Shown here: piece after piece, positions 28,690 to 36,299 of the stretch
Position numbering within the stretch: the stretch's first letter is position 1
Layout of the letters: each line of letters begins with the position of its first letter
From: Sphaerotilus sp.
GTDB taxonomy: Bacteria > Pseudomonadota > Gammaproteobacteria > Burkholderiales > Burkholderiaceae_C
DNA: 64,000 nt
Direction of reading: 5' to 3'
Assembly: GCA_013299055.1 (NCBI GenBank)
Contig: JAAFKB010000004.1
Coordinates: 25,370-89,369, forward strand
The notes under the pieces: model-generated
What the model was told of the DNA's origin: nothing
The model's input: the letters and a program-made list of their open reading frames with translations, nothing else
Databases searched by the model: none
Position numbers and translations under genes: made by a program

Positions 28690-30093
28690 TCAGCGCACCA
28701 CGACTTCGCCGCGCAGCGAGTGCGGCAGCGCGCTCAGGATGCTCACGTCCAGCATCTGCCCGACCAGCCGCGCCGGGTTCGGGCCACCAGGGAAGTTGAC
28801 GATGCGGTTGCACTCGGTCCGGCCCATCAGCTCGGTCGGATCCTTGCGGCTCGGGCCTTCGACGAGGATGCGCTGCACGGTGCCGACGCGGCTCTGGCTG
28901 ATGCGGCGCGCGTTCTCTTCGATGGTGGCTTGCAGGTGCTGCAGACGCTTGAGCTTCACGTCGGCCGGCGTGTCGTCGTGCAGCGCGGCAGCGGGCGTGC
29001 CCGGGCGCGGGCTGAAGACGAAGCTGAAGCTGGAATCGAAGCCGATGTCCTCGATCAGCTTCATCGTGCGGGCATGGTCGTCCTCGGTCTCGCCGGGGAA
29101 GCCCACGATGAAGTCGGTCGACAGGCTGATGTCCGGCCGCACTGCGCGGATCTTGCGGATCGTGCTCTTGTACTCCAGCACCGTGTAGCCACGCTTCATG
29201 CCCGAGAGGATGCGGTCGCTGCCGTGCTGCACGGGCAGGTGCAGGTGGTTCACGAGCTGCGGCACCTTGGCGTAGACATCGACCAGGCGCTGCGTGAACT
29301 CGTTCGGGTGGCTGGTGGTGTAGCGGATGCGCTGGAGGCCAGGGATTTCGGCGACGTACTCGATGAGCATCGCGAAGTCGGCGATCTCGCTGGTGCCACC
29401 CATCTTGCCGCGGTAGGCGTTGACGTTCTGGCCGAGCAGCGTGACCTCCTTGACGCCTTGGTCAGCCAAGCCGGCCACTTCGGTCAGCACTTCCTCGAAC
29501 GGGCGGCTGAATTCCTCGCCGCGGGTGTAGGGCACGACGCAGTACGAGCAGTACTTCGAGCAGCCTTCCATGATCGAGACGAAGGCGGACGCGCCCTCCA
29601 CCCGCGCCGGGGGCAGGTGGTCGAACTTCTCGATCTCGGGGAAGCTGATGTCCACCTGCTGGCGGCCGAGGCGTCTGCGCTGCTCCAGCAGCTGGGGCAA
29701 GCGGTGCAGCGTCTGCGGCCCGAAGACCACATCCACATACGGCGCGCGCTCGATGATGGCCGCACCTTCCTGGCTCGCGACGCAGCCGCCCACGCCGATC
29801 ATCACGCCCTTGGCCTTGAGGTGGCGCACGCGGCCGAGGTCGCTGAAGACCTTCTCCTGCGCCTTCTCGCGCACCGAGCAGGTGTTGAAGAGGATCAGGT
29901 CGGCCTCTTCCGGGTCATTGGTCGGCGTGTAGCCCTCGGCGGCGTGCATGACGTCCGACATCTTGTCCGAGTCGTACTCGTTCATCTGGCAGCCGAAGGT
30001 GCGGATGTAGACCTTCTTGCCCGCCGTGTCGGGCGTGGCAGGGGCCAGGTCGGGGGAAGCGGAAGACAGGGTCAGGGTGTTGTCGGTGGTCAT
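28690..30093 (-). CDS. miaB: tRNA-2-methylthio-N6-dimethylallyladenosine synthase MiaB
   Basis: 467 residues. The N-terminal MTTase domain holds three cysteines, starting with [14 protein letters not shown]. The radical-SAM motif CxxxCxxC is in [18 protein letters not shown]-terminal TRAM domain ends the protein. It adds the methylthio group to i6A37 of tRNAs reading UNN codons. It is divergent from the bactofilin operon and leads the minus-strand miaB-MBL-LysR run. Confidence 0.97.
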   Translation of the reverse strand: MTTDNTLTLSSASPDLAPATPDTAGKKVYIRTFGCQMNEYDSDKMSDVMHAAEGYTPTNDPEEADLILFNTCSVREKAQEKVFSDLGRVRHLKAKGVMIGVGGCVASQEGAAIIERAPYVDVVFGPQTLHRLPQLLEQRRRLGRQQVDISFPEIEKFDHLPPARVEGASAFVSIMEGCSKYCSYCVVPYTRGEEFSRPFEEVLTEVAGLADQGVKEVTLLGQNVNAYRGKMGGTSEIADFAMLIEYVAEIPGLQRIRYTTSHPNEFTQRLVDVYAKVPQLVNHLHLPVQHGSDRILSGMKRGYTVLEYKSTIRKIRAVRPDISLSTDFIVGFPGETEDDHARTMKLIEDIGFDSSFSFVFSPRPGTPAAALHDDTPADVKLKRLQHLQATIEENARRISQSRVGTVQRILVEGPSRKDPTELMGRTECNRIVNFPGGPNPARLVGQMLDVSILSALPHSLRGEVVVR

Positions 30094-30564
30094 GGTGTAG
30101 ATCCAGCGCCGAAAGGGGATGCAATCTTACCGGCTGGGGTCTGCCGCCGAGCGGGACGCGGTGGGTCTGCTGGGTACTGCCACAAGTACCGCAGCGTTCC
30201 CTGAAGGGGTCTTGATGGTACCAATTGGTGTCAAGGCGTAGCAAAAGTGACGATCAGGCTCAATATGTGAGCCAGTCAGCGGTAGATTCGCGGCCGGCGC
30301 ATGTTCAAATCGGATCCATATGTGGGATTTGATGCATATTTGAAAAAATCGACACTGCAGGTCTGGTGGCTTGTTCAACCGCCTGTGGTAGGGGTGGTCG
30401 CAGTTTTTCGCCCTGTGGCGTCCCTGGTTCATGGGGACCGAGCGGGTGTTCGGTCTGGCGGTGGAGGGGGTCATGGCTACCATGGTCCACCGGCAAGCGC
30501 ACCAGGAACCGTCCGTTCCCGCCTGGAAGTCCCAGCCTCTGCAGTCCTGGATGAAGTTGCCGAT
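30094..30564. other. 471-bp AT-richer intergenic region between miaB and the bactofilin operon
   Basis: Divergent promoter region, noticeably richer in A+T than its surroundings between about 30190 and 30365. It contains a hairpin (GGTACT 30173-30178 with AGTACC 30185-30190), the inverted repeat at 30211-30235, and clusters such as CATATG and ATGCATAT. No tRNA or known riboswitch is seen. The right third (30392-30568) has high GC3 and a possible small gene. Confidence 0.7.
30211..30235. promoter_or_regulatory. Inverted repeat, candidate operator of the bactofilin operon
   Basis: CTTGA (30211-30215) and TCAAG (30231-30235) flank a nested 10-bp palindrome, ACCAATTGGT (30220-30229). AT-rich palindromes are rare in this GC-rich context. 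Regulator unknown; operator role is inference. Confidence 0.35.
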
Positions 30565-30568
30565 ATGA
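30431..30568 (+). CDS. Possible small peptide upstream of and coupled to bactofilin
   Basis: 45 residues (MGTERVFGLAV start, MKLPI end). Third codon positions are mostly G/C, like real genes here, and its TGA overlaps the first bactofilin ATG candidate (ATGA at 30565-30568). The coding-like signal extends upstream to a TAG at 30389 without another ATG. It could be a leader peptide, a small protein or a gene remnant. No homologue is known to me. Confidence 0.35.
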   Translation: MGTERVFGLAVEGVMATMVHRQAHQEPSVPAWKSQPLQSWMKLPI

Positions 30569-31020
30569 ACTGGTCACACTGGTCACACAACGCTCAGCAG
30601 CAGCCACGATGGGGGCACACCACCATGCGATTCGGCCGTACGAGTAGCAAGCAGCGGGGCGACCCCGTGCAGGAACGCATCGACTGTCTCGTGGGCGCAG
30701 GCACCACCGTGACGGGCGATCTGACCTTCGCGGGCGGCCTGCGCATCGACGGCCGCGTCGAGGGCGACGTGGTCGTCTCGTCCGTGGTGCCGGGCACGCT
30801 GGTGATCGGTGACGAGGGCAGTGTGGCGGGCGACGTGCGCGTCTCGCACCTGATCGTGTTCGGCCGCGTGCTGGGCACGGTCTACGCGAGCGGACTCGTG
30901 GACCTGCGCGCAGGGGCCCAGGTGGATGGCGACGTGCATTACGGCGCGATCGAGATCGACAAGGGCGCGGTGGTCGAAGGCCACCTGGTCAAACACAAGA
31001 CGGCGGGTGCCATCCAATGA
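30565..31020 (+). CDS. Bactofilin (polymer-forming cytoskeletal protein)
   Basis: 151 residues from the ATG at 30565, or 131 from the ATG at 30625, where a GGGGG run lies about 10 nt upstream. The core has the short beta-helix repeats of bactofilins: VGAGTTVTGDLTFAGGLRID, then GRVEGDV, and later VYASGLVDLRAGAQVDGDV. Bactofilins polymerise without nucleotide and mark cell poles or curvature, recruiting partners to the membrane. Its stop overlaps the next gene (ATGA), so it opens the operon that runs to 37450. Confidence 0.92.
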   Translation: MNWSHWSHNAQQQPRWGHTTMRFGRTSSKQRGDPVQERIDCLVGAGTTVTGDLTFAGGLRIDGRVEGDVVVSSVVPGTLVIGDEGSVAGDVRVSHLIVFGRVLGTVYASGLVDLRAGAQVDGDVHYGAIEIDKGAVVEGHLVKHKTAGAIQ

Positions 31021-31679
31021 GCGGAGTTCAGTCGTTGATCGGGGGATCGGACCCCCTGTTCGTGTTCACCCCGGCCGGCCGTCTGGACTGTCCGGCCGAC
31101 ACGGAGGTGCAGGAGGCGTGGCGCCACTTCACGGTGCAGGTCGCGCGCGATCCGCTCGACCTCGAAGCCCACACCCGGCGCGTGCTGCTGGCCAGCCGTC
31201 CGCCGCTGACGGACCGCGCCTTCGGGGCGCTGATCGATCTGTTCCTGGCCCTTGGCGGCCGGGGACGCGGGCTGCGCCGGCAGCTGCTGGAGCAGGCCAT
31301 GCCGTGGCTTGACCCGGACGACGCACATTTCCTGCGTCTGCACCTCGACACCGAGCTGCCCCGCGGCGCGCAACTGCCCTCGCAACGCTGGTCCGTGCTC
31401 GACACGGCCGTGCTCGGCTCGCTGCGCATGGTCGACCTGCAGCGCCGGGAGGTCGCCCAGGAGACGCCGTTCCAGCAGGCCATGTCGTTACTGGAATATG
31501 GAGATCTGGCGGGCGCGCGTGGCATGCTTGAGGCCGCGCTGCTGGAAGAGCCGGACCATGAGGAGGTCAACCGCGAGCTGCTGGCGATCTACCAGCACAG
31601 CCGGGACGACGCCGGCAAGGCCGCGATGGCCGAACAGCTCGTGGCACGCCACGGCGCGCTGCCTGCGGGTTGGGCTTGA
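31017..31679 (+). CDS. TPR-like helical protein of the bactofilin operon
   Basis: 220 residues, no signal peptide. The C-terminal third contains a TPR-like unit (QAMSLLEYGDLAGARGMLE, then EEPDHEEVNRELLAIYQHS). The N-terminal part is helical with no recognised domain. Start overlaps the bactofilin stop by 4 nt. FimV-associated and pole-organising systems often use TPR adaptors, so an adaptor role is plausible but not shown. Confidence 0.8.
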   Translation: MSGVQSLIGGSDPLFVFTPAGRLDCPADTEVQEAWRHFTVQVARDPLDLEAHTRRVLLASRPPLTDRAFGALIDLFLALGGRGRGLRRQLLEQAMPWLDPDDAHFLRLHLDTELPRGAQLPSQRWSVLDTAVLGSLRMVDLQRREVAQETPFQQAMSLLEYGDLAGARGMLEAALLEEPDHEEVNRELLAIYQHSRDDAGKAAMAEQLVARHGALPAGWA

Positions 31680-31744
31680 GACGTTTCGAGACGCCTCAAG
31701 CAGACAGCCCAGCCGATCGAACTTTGACCTTGAGCCTGTCGTCA

Positions 31745-33373
31745 GTGGAAGCCACCAAGCTGCAAACCCGATTGAAGGTAGTCCTTCTGTCCATGCCTCC
31801 GCGCACCCAGGCGGTGCTGGATTTCTTTTTCTCGAGCACAGGGCGCAGCAGCTTCGCGCCCTCGACCGAAGACCAGGCCGACGTGGCCATCTTCGATTTC
31901 GACACGCTCGAATCGCGCCAGCACTGGGAAGCCTGGCACGGCCGCCGTGGCGGGCCCGGCATCGCGCTGTCCACCCAGTCGCAGGAGGTGGTCTCGGCGA
32001 TCTGGGTGCAGAAGCCGGTGACGCCGGCCGCCCTGCTGGCGGCGGCGGCCGAGCTGCGCACCCGCCGCTGGAGCACCGCTCCCGTCGCCGCCCCTGCCGC
32101 CGTGGAGGCCGTGTCTGCGCCCATCCCCGCAGCGCCAGCCCCGGTCCCGGCACAAGTGCCAGCGCCTGCGCCTGCGCCTGCTGCGCCCCCAGTCGCTGCG
32201 TCCACCTGGGTCGAGACACCGGTGCCTGCACCGGCTCGGCCGGCAGCGGCCCCGCGTCCGGTGGCGACACCCCTTCCTGCGCCAGCTCCCAGTGGTGGCC
32301 TCGGTGGGCTGTTCCGGCGCTTGTTCGGCAAGGGCGATCCCGCCCCGGTGCCGGCTCCTGCCCCTGCACGGGTGGCCGCTCCAGCGCCAGCGCCAGCGCC
32401 TGCTCCCGTGGTGGCCGCCCCTGTTCCTGTCCCCGCACTGGCCCCCGTCCCAGTGCCGGTGCCCGCTCCCACGCCGGCCCCTGTCCCGGTGCCAGCCCCC
32501 GCCCCTGCTGCCAAGGCCCCCGCTCCCGCCCCTGCGCCGGCCCGCCCGGCGCCTCGGCCGGCTCCCGCGCCAGCACCTGTTCCCGTGGTGGCCAAGGCGC
32601 CGCCGCCCGCCCCGAGTCCCGAGCCCCTGGCCGCTCTCGTCTTCGATGCCCACGGCCACCGCCGCTCCCGTCCGGAAGAGCTGCTCGACGAGGCCCGCTA
32701 CTGCGGACTGCGCGCCGATGTCGCCGACGTGTCCCAGCTTGCCGATACCAGCCTGCGCTATGACCCCGCCCAGCACCTGGTCGGCGTGCTCAAGGACGCT
32801 TACCTGGTGAGCTGCAAGTGGCAGGTACCGACCCACCTGGACGGCCCGGTCGGCCGCATCACCGTCGACGGCACGACCAACCTGATCTACTGCGAGTTCT
32901 CCGCCGAGCAGCTCGCCAGTCTGGTTGGCAAGCCGCTGGACAAGCGCCCCAAGACCCGCGCCTTCAGCCGCCAGGAGTTCGCCGATCTGCAAGGTACGCT
33001 GGAGCAGAAGGCGCTGGTGCAGCGGCTCGACCATGTGCTGTGGCAGACCGCGCTGGAGACCTCGGCGGGCAGGCTGCCCGTGGGCGTCGATCCGGCCACG
33101 ACGGTCTACCTCAAGCACTGGCCCAACCTGACCCGTCTGCACCGCACGCCGCACGCTTTGCGCATTGCAGCGCTGTGGACCACCAAGGGCGCAGGGTTGC
33201 TGGAGACGGCCCAGACCCTCAAGATCGCCCAGCGGCATGTGTTCGCGTTCTACAACGCTGCGCTGGCGCTGGACCTGATCACCGAAGACGGCGCGCAAGT
33301 CCGCAGGGCACAGCGCAAGACCAAGAACAATCGGGGTCTGCTGACCCGCCTGTTCGGCTGGCTGAACAAATAA
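31745..33373 (+). CDS. Receiver-like protein with Ala/Pro linker and C-terminal helical domain
   Basis: About 542 residues from the GTG at 31745. Earlier TTG codons at 31670 and near 31724 are alternatives, and no strong ribosome-binding site decides. Residues 8-105 have a response-regulator-like pattern: KVVLLSM strand, Asp in ADVAIFDFD, Lys-Pro in VQKPVTP. Then about 190 residues of Ala/Pro/Val linker, and a C-terminal domain of about 250 residues that includes a winged-helix-like stretch (ALRIAALWTTKGAGLLETA) and ends in LFGWLNK. The acidic pocket is incomplete, so it may be a pseudo-receiver. Confidence 0.75.
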   Translation: MEATKLQTRLKVVLLSMPPRTQAVLDFFFSSTGRSSFAPSTEDQADVAIFDFDTLESRQHWEAWHGRRGGPGIALSTQSQEVVSAIWVQKPVTPAALLAAAAELRTRRWSTAPVAAPAAVEAVSAPIPAAPAPVPAQVPAPAPAPAAPPVAASTWVETPVPAPARPAAAPRPVATPLPAPAPSGGLGGLFRRLFGKGDPAPVPAPAPARVAAPAPAPAPAPVVAAPVPVPALAPVPVPVPAPTPAPVPVPAPAPAAKAPAPAPAPARPAPRPAPAPAPVPVVAKAPPPAPSPEPLAALVFDAHGHRRSRPEELLDEARYCGLRADVADVSQLADTSLRYDPAQHLVGVLKDAYLVSCKWQVPTHLDGPVGRITVDGTTNLIYCEFSAEQLASLVGKPLDKRPKTRAFSRQEFADLQGTLEQKALVQRLDHVLWQTALETSAGRLPVGVDPATTVYLKHWPNLTRLHRTPHALRIAALWTTKGAGLLETAQTLKIAQRHVFAFYNAALALDLITEDGAQVRRAQRKTKNNRGLLTRLFGWLNK

Positions 33374-33396
33374 GCCAAACACGCCAAAGAAGCAAC

Positions 33397-33933
33397 ATGG
33401 CCCAAACCGACCACAAAATCATCTTCACCGGACCCGTCGGTGCAGGCAAGACCACGGCCATCGCCTCGATCAGCGACATCGAGCCGATCCGCACCGACGA
33501 ACACGCGTCGGACATGACCCAGAAGCGCAAGAACGCCACCACCGTGGCGATGGACTACGGAATGATCCGTCTGGGGCCGAAGGAGAAGGTCCACCTGTAC
33601 GGCACGCCCGGCCAGGAACGCTTCGACTTCATGTGGGATATCCTCACCAAGGGCGGCATCGGGCTGGTGCTGCTGCTGGACAACACGCGCCCGACGCCGT
33701 TCGAGGACATGCGCTTCTACATCAAGGCGTTCAAGGAATTCATCGACGGCACCCGGCTCGTGATCGGCGTGACCCAGATGGACGCCCGCGCGACGCCGAC
33801 GATCGACGAGTACGTGCGCCAGCTGGCCGAACTCGATGTCACCGCGCCCGTCTTCGAGGTGGATGCCCGTCAGCGCACCGATGTCTCGGCGCTGATCGAG
33901 GCGTTGCTGCTCCAGATCGACCCGACCCTCTGA
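33397..33933 (+). CDS. Small GTPase, MglA/CvnD-like (COG2229 type)
   Basis: 178 residues. G1 is GPVGAGKT (12-19), G3 is GTPGQER (69-75, as in Ras DxxGQE with Asp replaced by Thr), and the base-specificity motif reads TQMD (126-129) instead of NKxD. This is the single-domain GTPase group that includes Streptomyces conservon CvnD and is related to the polarity switch MglA. It is followed by two roadblock-type proteins; roadblock proteins act as GAPs or partners of such GTPases. Confidence 0.9.
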   Translation: MAQTDHKIIFTGPVGAGKTTAIASISDIEPIRTDEHASDMTQKRKNATTVAMDYGMIRLGPKEKVHLYGTPGQERFDFMWDILTKGGIGLVLLLDNTRPTPFEDMRFYIKAFKEFIDGTRLVIGVTQMDARATPTIDEYVRQLAELDVTAPVFEVDARQRTDVSALIEALLLQIDPTL

Positions 33934-33956
33934 CCCGGTAACTTCCCGCGCCACCC

Positions 33957-34598
33957 ATGGACCATTACACCCTCACTGGCGAGTTCTACCTCCACCCGAC
34001 GCCGGCGGGTGCCTACTACGCGGCCAGCCGTCCGACCCGCGATCCGGCCCGCCTGTTCCTGCAGCGCCTGCTGCGCGAGTCCGAGACCCCGCGCCTGACC
34101 GCCGACCTGGTGCAGGACTGGATGTCCATGGGCCAGCAGGATGCGCTGGAGTTCATCTACCGCCTGCAGTCCTCCGGCTTCGTGCAGGGCCTGCCGATGC
34201 ACGTCGAGGTGCCACCCGACTCGATCGAGGCCATGCTGCCGCCGCTGCTGGCGCAGCTGTCCGATGAAGGCAAGGCGATCCTGGCCGACAAGCGGGGTCT
34301 GTACCTGGGTACGTCGGGCTTCGCGCACGAGACGGCGGAAGAGCTTGCTGCGCTGGGCGGCGACCTGGCCAGCGTCCATGAGCGCCACTCGAAGCTGCTC
34401 CACGGCAACATGCGCCTGCGCAGCGACGGCTGGGGCATGGTCAACGCCGCCGGCTACTGCGAGGTGGGGTTCTGGCCGCTCTACTTCGGCGACGACTACT
34501 TCATCCTCATCGTCGGTGGCATGCCGCGTTTCAACCAGGAAGCCTTCACCACGCTGGTGTGGACCCTGGGCGTGCGCTACGGCAACACCGCGATCTGA
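33957..34598 (+). CDS. Winged-helix plus roadblock-like protein
   Basis: 213 residues. The N-terminal 80 residues look like a winged helix (RLTADLVQDWMSMGQQDALE, then FIYRLQSSGFVQG). The rest has the roadblock/LC7 layout: DKRGLYLGTSGFAHETAEEL helix, LLHGNMRLRSDGWG strands, then FGDDYFILIVGG. It is 23 nt after the GTPase and precedes a canonical roadblock gene. In Streptomyces conservons, CvnB (roadblock) and CvnC (DUF742) neighbour CvnD, a comparable set. Domain call is by eye. Confidence 0.7.
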   Translation: MDHYTLTGEFYLHPTPAGAYYAASRPTRDPARLFLQRLLRESETPRLTADLVQDWMSMGQQDALEFIYRLQSSGFVQGLPMHVEVPPDSIEAMLPPLLAQLSDEGKAILADKRGLYLGTSGFAHETAEELAALGGDLASVHERHSKLLHGNMRLRSDGWGMVNAAGYCEVGFWPLYFGDDYFILIVGGMPRFNQEAFTTLVWTLGVRYGNTAI

Positions 34599-34661
34599 TC
34601 CGCACCCATCCGATCCGACCCCGTCCCCCGATCTCCCCATTTCTCTCGAAGGAATTGCCCC

Positions 34662-35024
34662 ATGCGTGAAGAGCTGCTGAACTCGATCCTGAGCGAACTC
34701 AACGGATCCACCGCCGACATCGAAGCTTCGGCCGTCCTGTCCACCGATGGCCTGATGATGGCCTCCATGCTGCCCGCTGGCATGGACGAGGACCGCGTGG
34801 GCGCGATGAGTGCCGCCATGCTGTCGCTGGGTGACCGCACTTCACGTGAACTGGCCCGTGGCGAGCTGGAGCAGGTGCTGGTCAAGGGCGCCAAGGGCTA
34901 TGTCCTGATGACCTACGCCGGCAAGGACTCGGTGCTGACGGCGCTGTGCAAGCCGAACTCGCGTCTGGGTCTCATCTTCCTGGACGTCAAGCGCGCCGCC
35001 GACGCCATCAGCAAGGTCATCTGA
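34662..35024 (+). CDS. Roadblock/LC7 domain protein
   Basis: 120 residues, single domain. Pattern matches: IEASAVLSTDGLMMASMLP strand-turn, a long helix (GAMSAAMLSLGDRTSRELA), LEQVLVKGAKGYVLM strands and a final helix. AAGGA lies before the ATG. Roadblock proteins such as MglB bind small Ras-like GTPases and stimulate hydrolysis; the partner here is expected to be the GTPase encoded about 700 nt upstream. Confidence 0.92.
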   Translation: MREELLNSILSELNGSTADIEASAVLSTDGLMMASMLPAGMDEDRVGAMSAAMLSLGDRTSRELARGELEQVLVKGAKGYVLMTYAGKDSVLTALCKPNSRLGLIFLDVKRAADAISKVI

Positions 35025-35055
35025 TCGGCCTGTCGAGATCGAGGGCAAGCATTCG

Positions 35056-35553
35056 ATGATGACCGATATGAGCGTGGCGGATCTGGTGCCGGCGGACTCC
35101 CGCCGTGACCTGGTACTCCGCTTCCATGATGGGCGCAGCCGGCGTGTGCTGGTGGTCGACCAGGAGGTGCCGTATCCGGACGGCAAGCTGATCGTCTCGC
35201 GCACGGACCCGGCCGGCATCATCACGCACGCCAACCAGGCGTTCGTGGACATGTCCGGCTACGAACGCGACGAGCTGATCGGCGAGAGCCACTGCATCCT
35301 GCGCCACCCGGACATGCCGGCGTCGGCGTTCCGCGACCTGTGGGACACGGTCGGGCGCGGCGGCAAGTGGCAGGGCTATGTGAAGAACCTGCGCAAGGAC
35401 GGCACCCACTACTGGGTCTTCGCCACGGCCATCCCCAACGTCCGCGAAGGGCGTGTCGTCGGGTACACCTCGGTGCGCCGCAAGGCCTCGCGCACCAAGG
35501 TCAACGAATGTGCGGCGCTGTACGCCCGACTGCGCGCCGAGGAGCTGAAGTGA
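35056..35553 (+). CDS. Stand-alone PAS domain protein, Aer type
   Basis: 165 residues. One PAS domain from about residue 40 to 145: DPAGIITHANQAFVDMSGY, then HPDMPASAFRDLWDTV, GKWQGYVKNLRKDG and HYWVFATAIPN. This is the FAD-binding aerotaxis Aer-type signature. No transmembrane, HAMP, methyl-accepting or kinase domain is attached, so it probably signals by protein contact. GTGA overlap with the next gene. Confidence 0.9.
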   Translation: MMTDMSVADLVPADSRRDLVLRFHDGRSRRVLVVDQEVPYPDGKLIVSRTDPAGIITHANQAFVDMSGYERDELIGESHCILRHPDMPASAFRDLWDTVGRGGKWQGYVKNLRKDGTHYWVFATAIPNVREGRVVGYTSVRRKASRTKVNECAALYARLRAEELK

Positions 35554-36299
35554 CCCTGGAACTGACCGTCAGCCCCGACTTCTCGCCCGAGCACATCGCC
35601 GGCTGGTACGTCTTCAACACCTGGCTGCAGCGCAAGCTGGGCGTGCGCATCCACCTGGAGCTGTACGAGGACTTCACCGCCCAGCGCCAGGCGATCGCCA
35701 CCGACCGGGTGGACCTGATCTACGCCAACCCCTACGACGCTGCCATGCTGGTGCGCGAGAAGGGCTTCGTGGCCATCGCCGCACCGCAGGGCAAGACCGA
35801 CGAGGTGGTGATCGCCGTGCCGGCAGCATCGCCGGTGCAGTCGGTCGAGGAACTCCAGCCCGGCCTGCGTCTGGCCGTGACCCGCGACCCGGACGTGAAC
35901 CTGATCGGCATGATCCTGCTGGAGTCGGCGGATCTGGACCGTGACAACATCCTGACGCAGCAGGTGTCCACCTACGTGGTGCTGGCGCGCACGCTGCTGC
36001 AGGGCAAGGCCGACTGCGGCTTCTTCCTGAAGGAGGCGTTCGACGACCTGAGCGCACCCATCCGCCGCCAGCTGCGCCCGCTGATGACCAGCCAGATCAG
36101 CCTGGTGCGCCATGTGCTGCTGGTCGGGCCGCGCTGCGCCGCGCTGCGCGAGCCGCTGCAGACGCTGCTGCTGGGCATGGCGATGCCAGGCTCGGACGGC
36201 CGCGCCACGCTGCAGGCGCTGGGCCTGAGCGGCTGGGACAAGCAGGACCAGGAGGACACCGAATTCATGATCGACCTGATGGACACCTTGATGGTGTGA
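35550..36299 (+). CDS. PhnD-like substrate-binding protein without signal peptide
   Basis: 249 residues from the GTG at 35550 (GTGA overlap; GAGGAG upstream). The fold matches PhnD/SsuA-type periplasmic binding proteins: LTVSPDFSPEHIAGWYVFN start, RVDLIYANPYDAAML, and VSTYVVLARTLLQGKADCG. The N-terminus goes straight into the first strand, so it should stay in the cytosol. The family binds phosphate-, phosphonate- or phosphite-like anions. There is no ABC transporter here, so it more likely senses than imports. Confidence 0.85.
   Translation: MTLELTVSPDFSPEHIAGWYVFNTWLQRKLGVRIHLELYEDFTAQRQAIATDRVDLIYANPYDAAMLVREKGFVAIAAPQGKTDEVVIAVPAASPVQSVEELQPGLRLAVTRDPDVNLIGMILLESADLDRDNILTQQVSTYVVLARTLLQGKADCGFFLKEAFDDLSAPIRRQLRPLMTSQISLVRHVLLVGPRCAALREPLQTLLLGMAMPGSDGRATLQALGLSGWDKQDQEDTEFMIDLMDTLMV

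Noticed and set aside
30301..30564. Extending bactofilin upstream to 30301
   Set aside because: The added 88 residues are not bactofilin-like and cross the AT-rich promoter region; the ATG at 30565 or 30625 is better.
31742..33382. Gly/Arg-rich minus-strand frame opposite the receiver-like gene, and apparent tandem repeats there
   Set aside because: It mirrors the Ala/Pro linker codons of the plus-strand protein; the repeat is codon-level low complexity, not a DNA repeat element.
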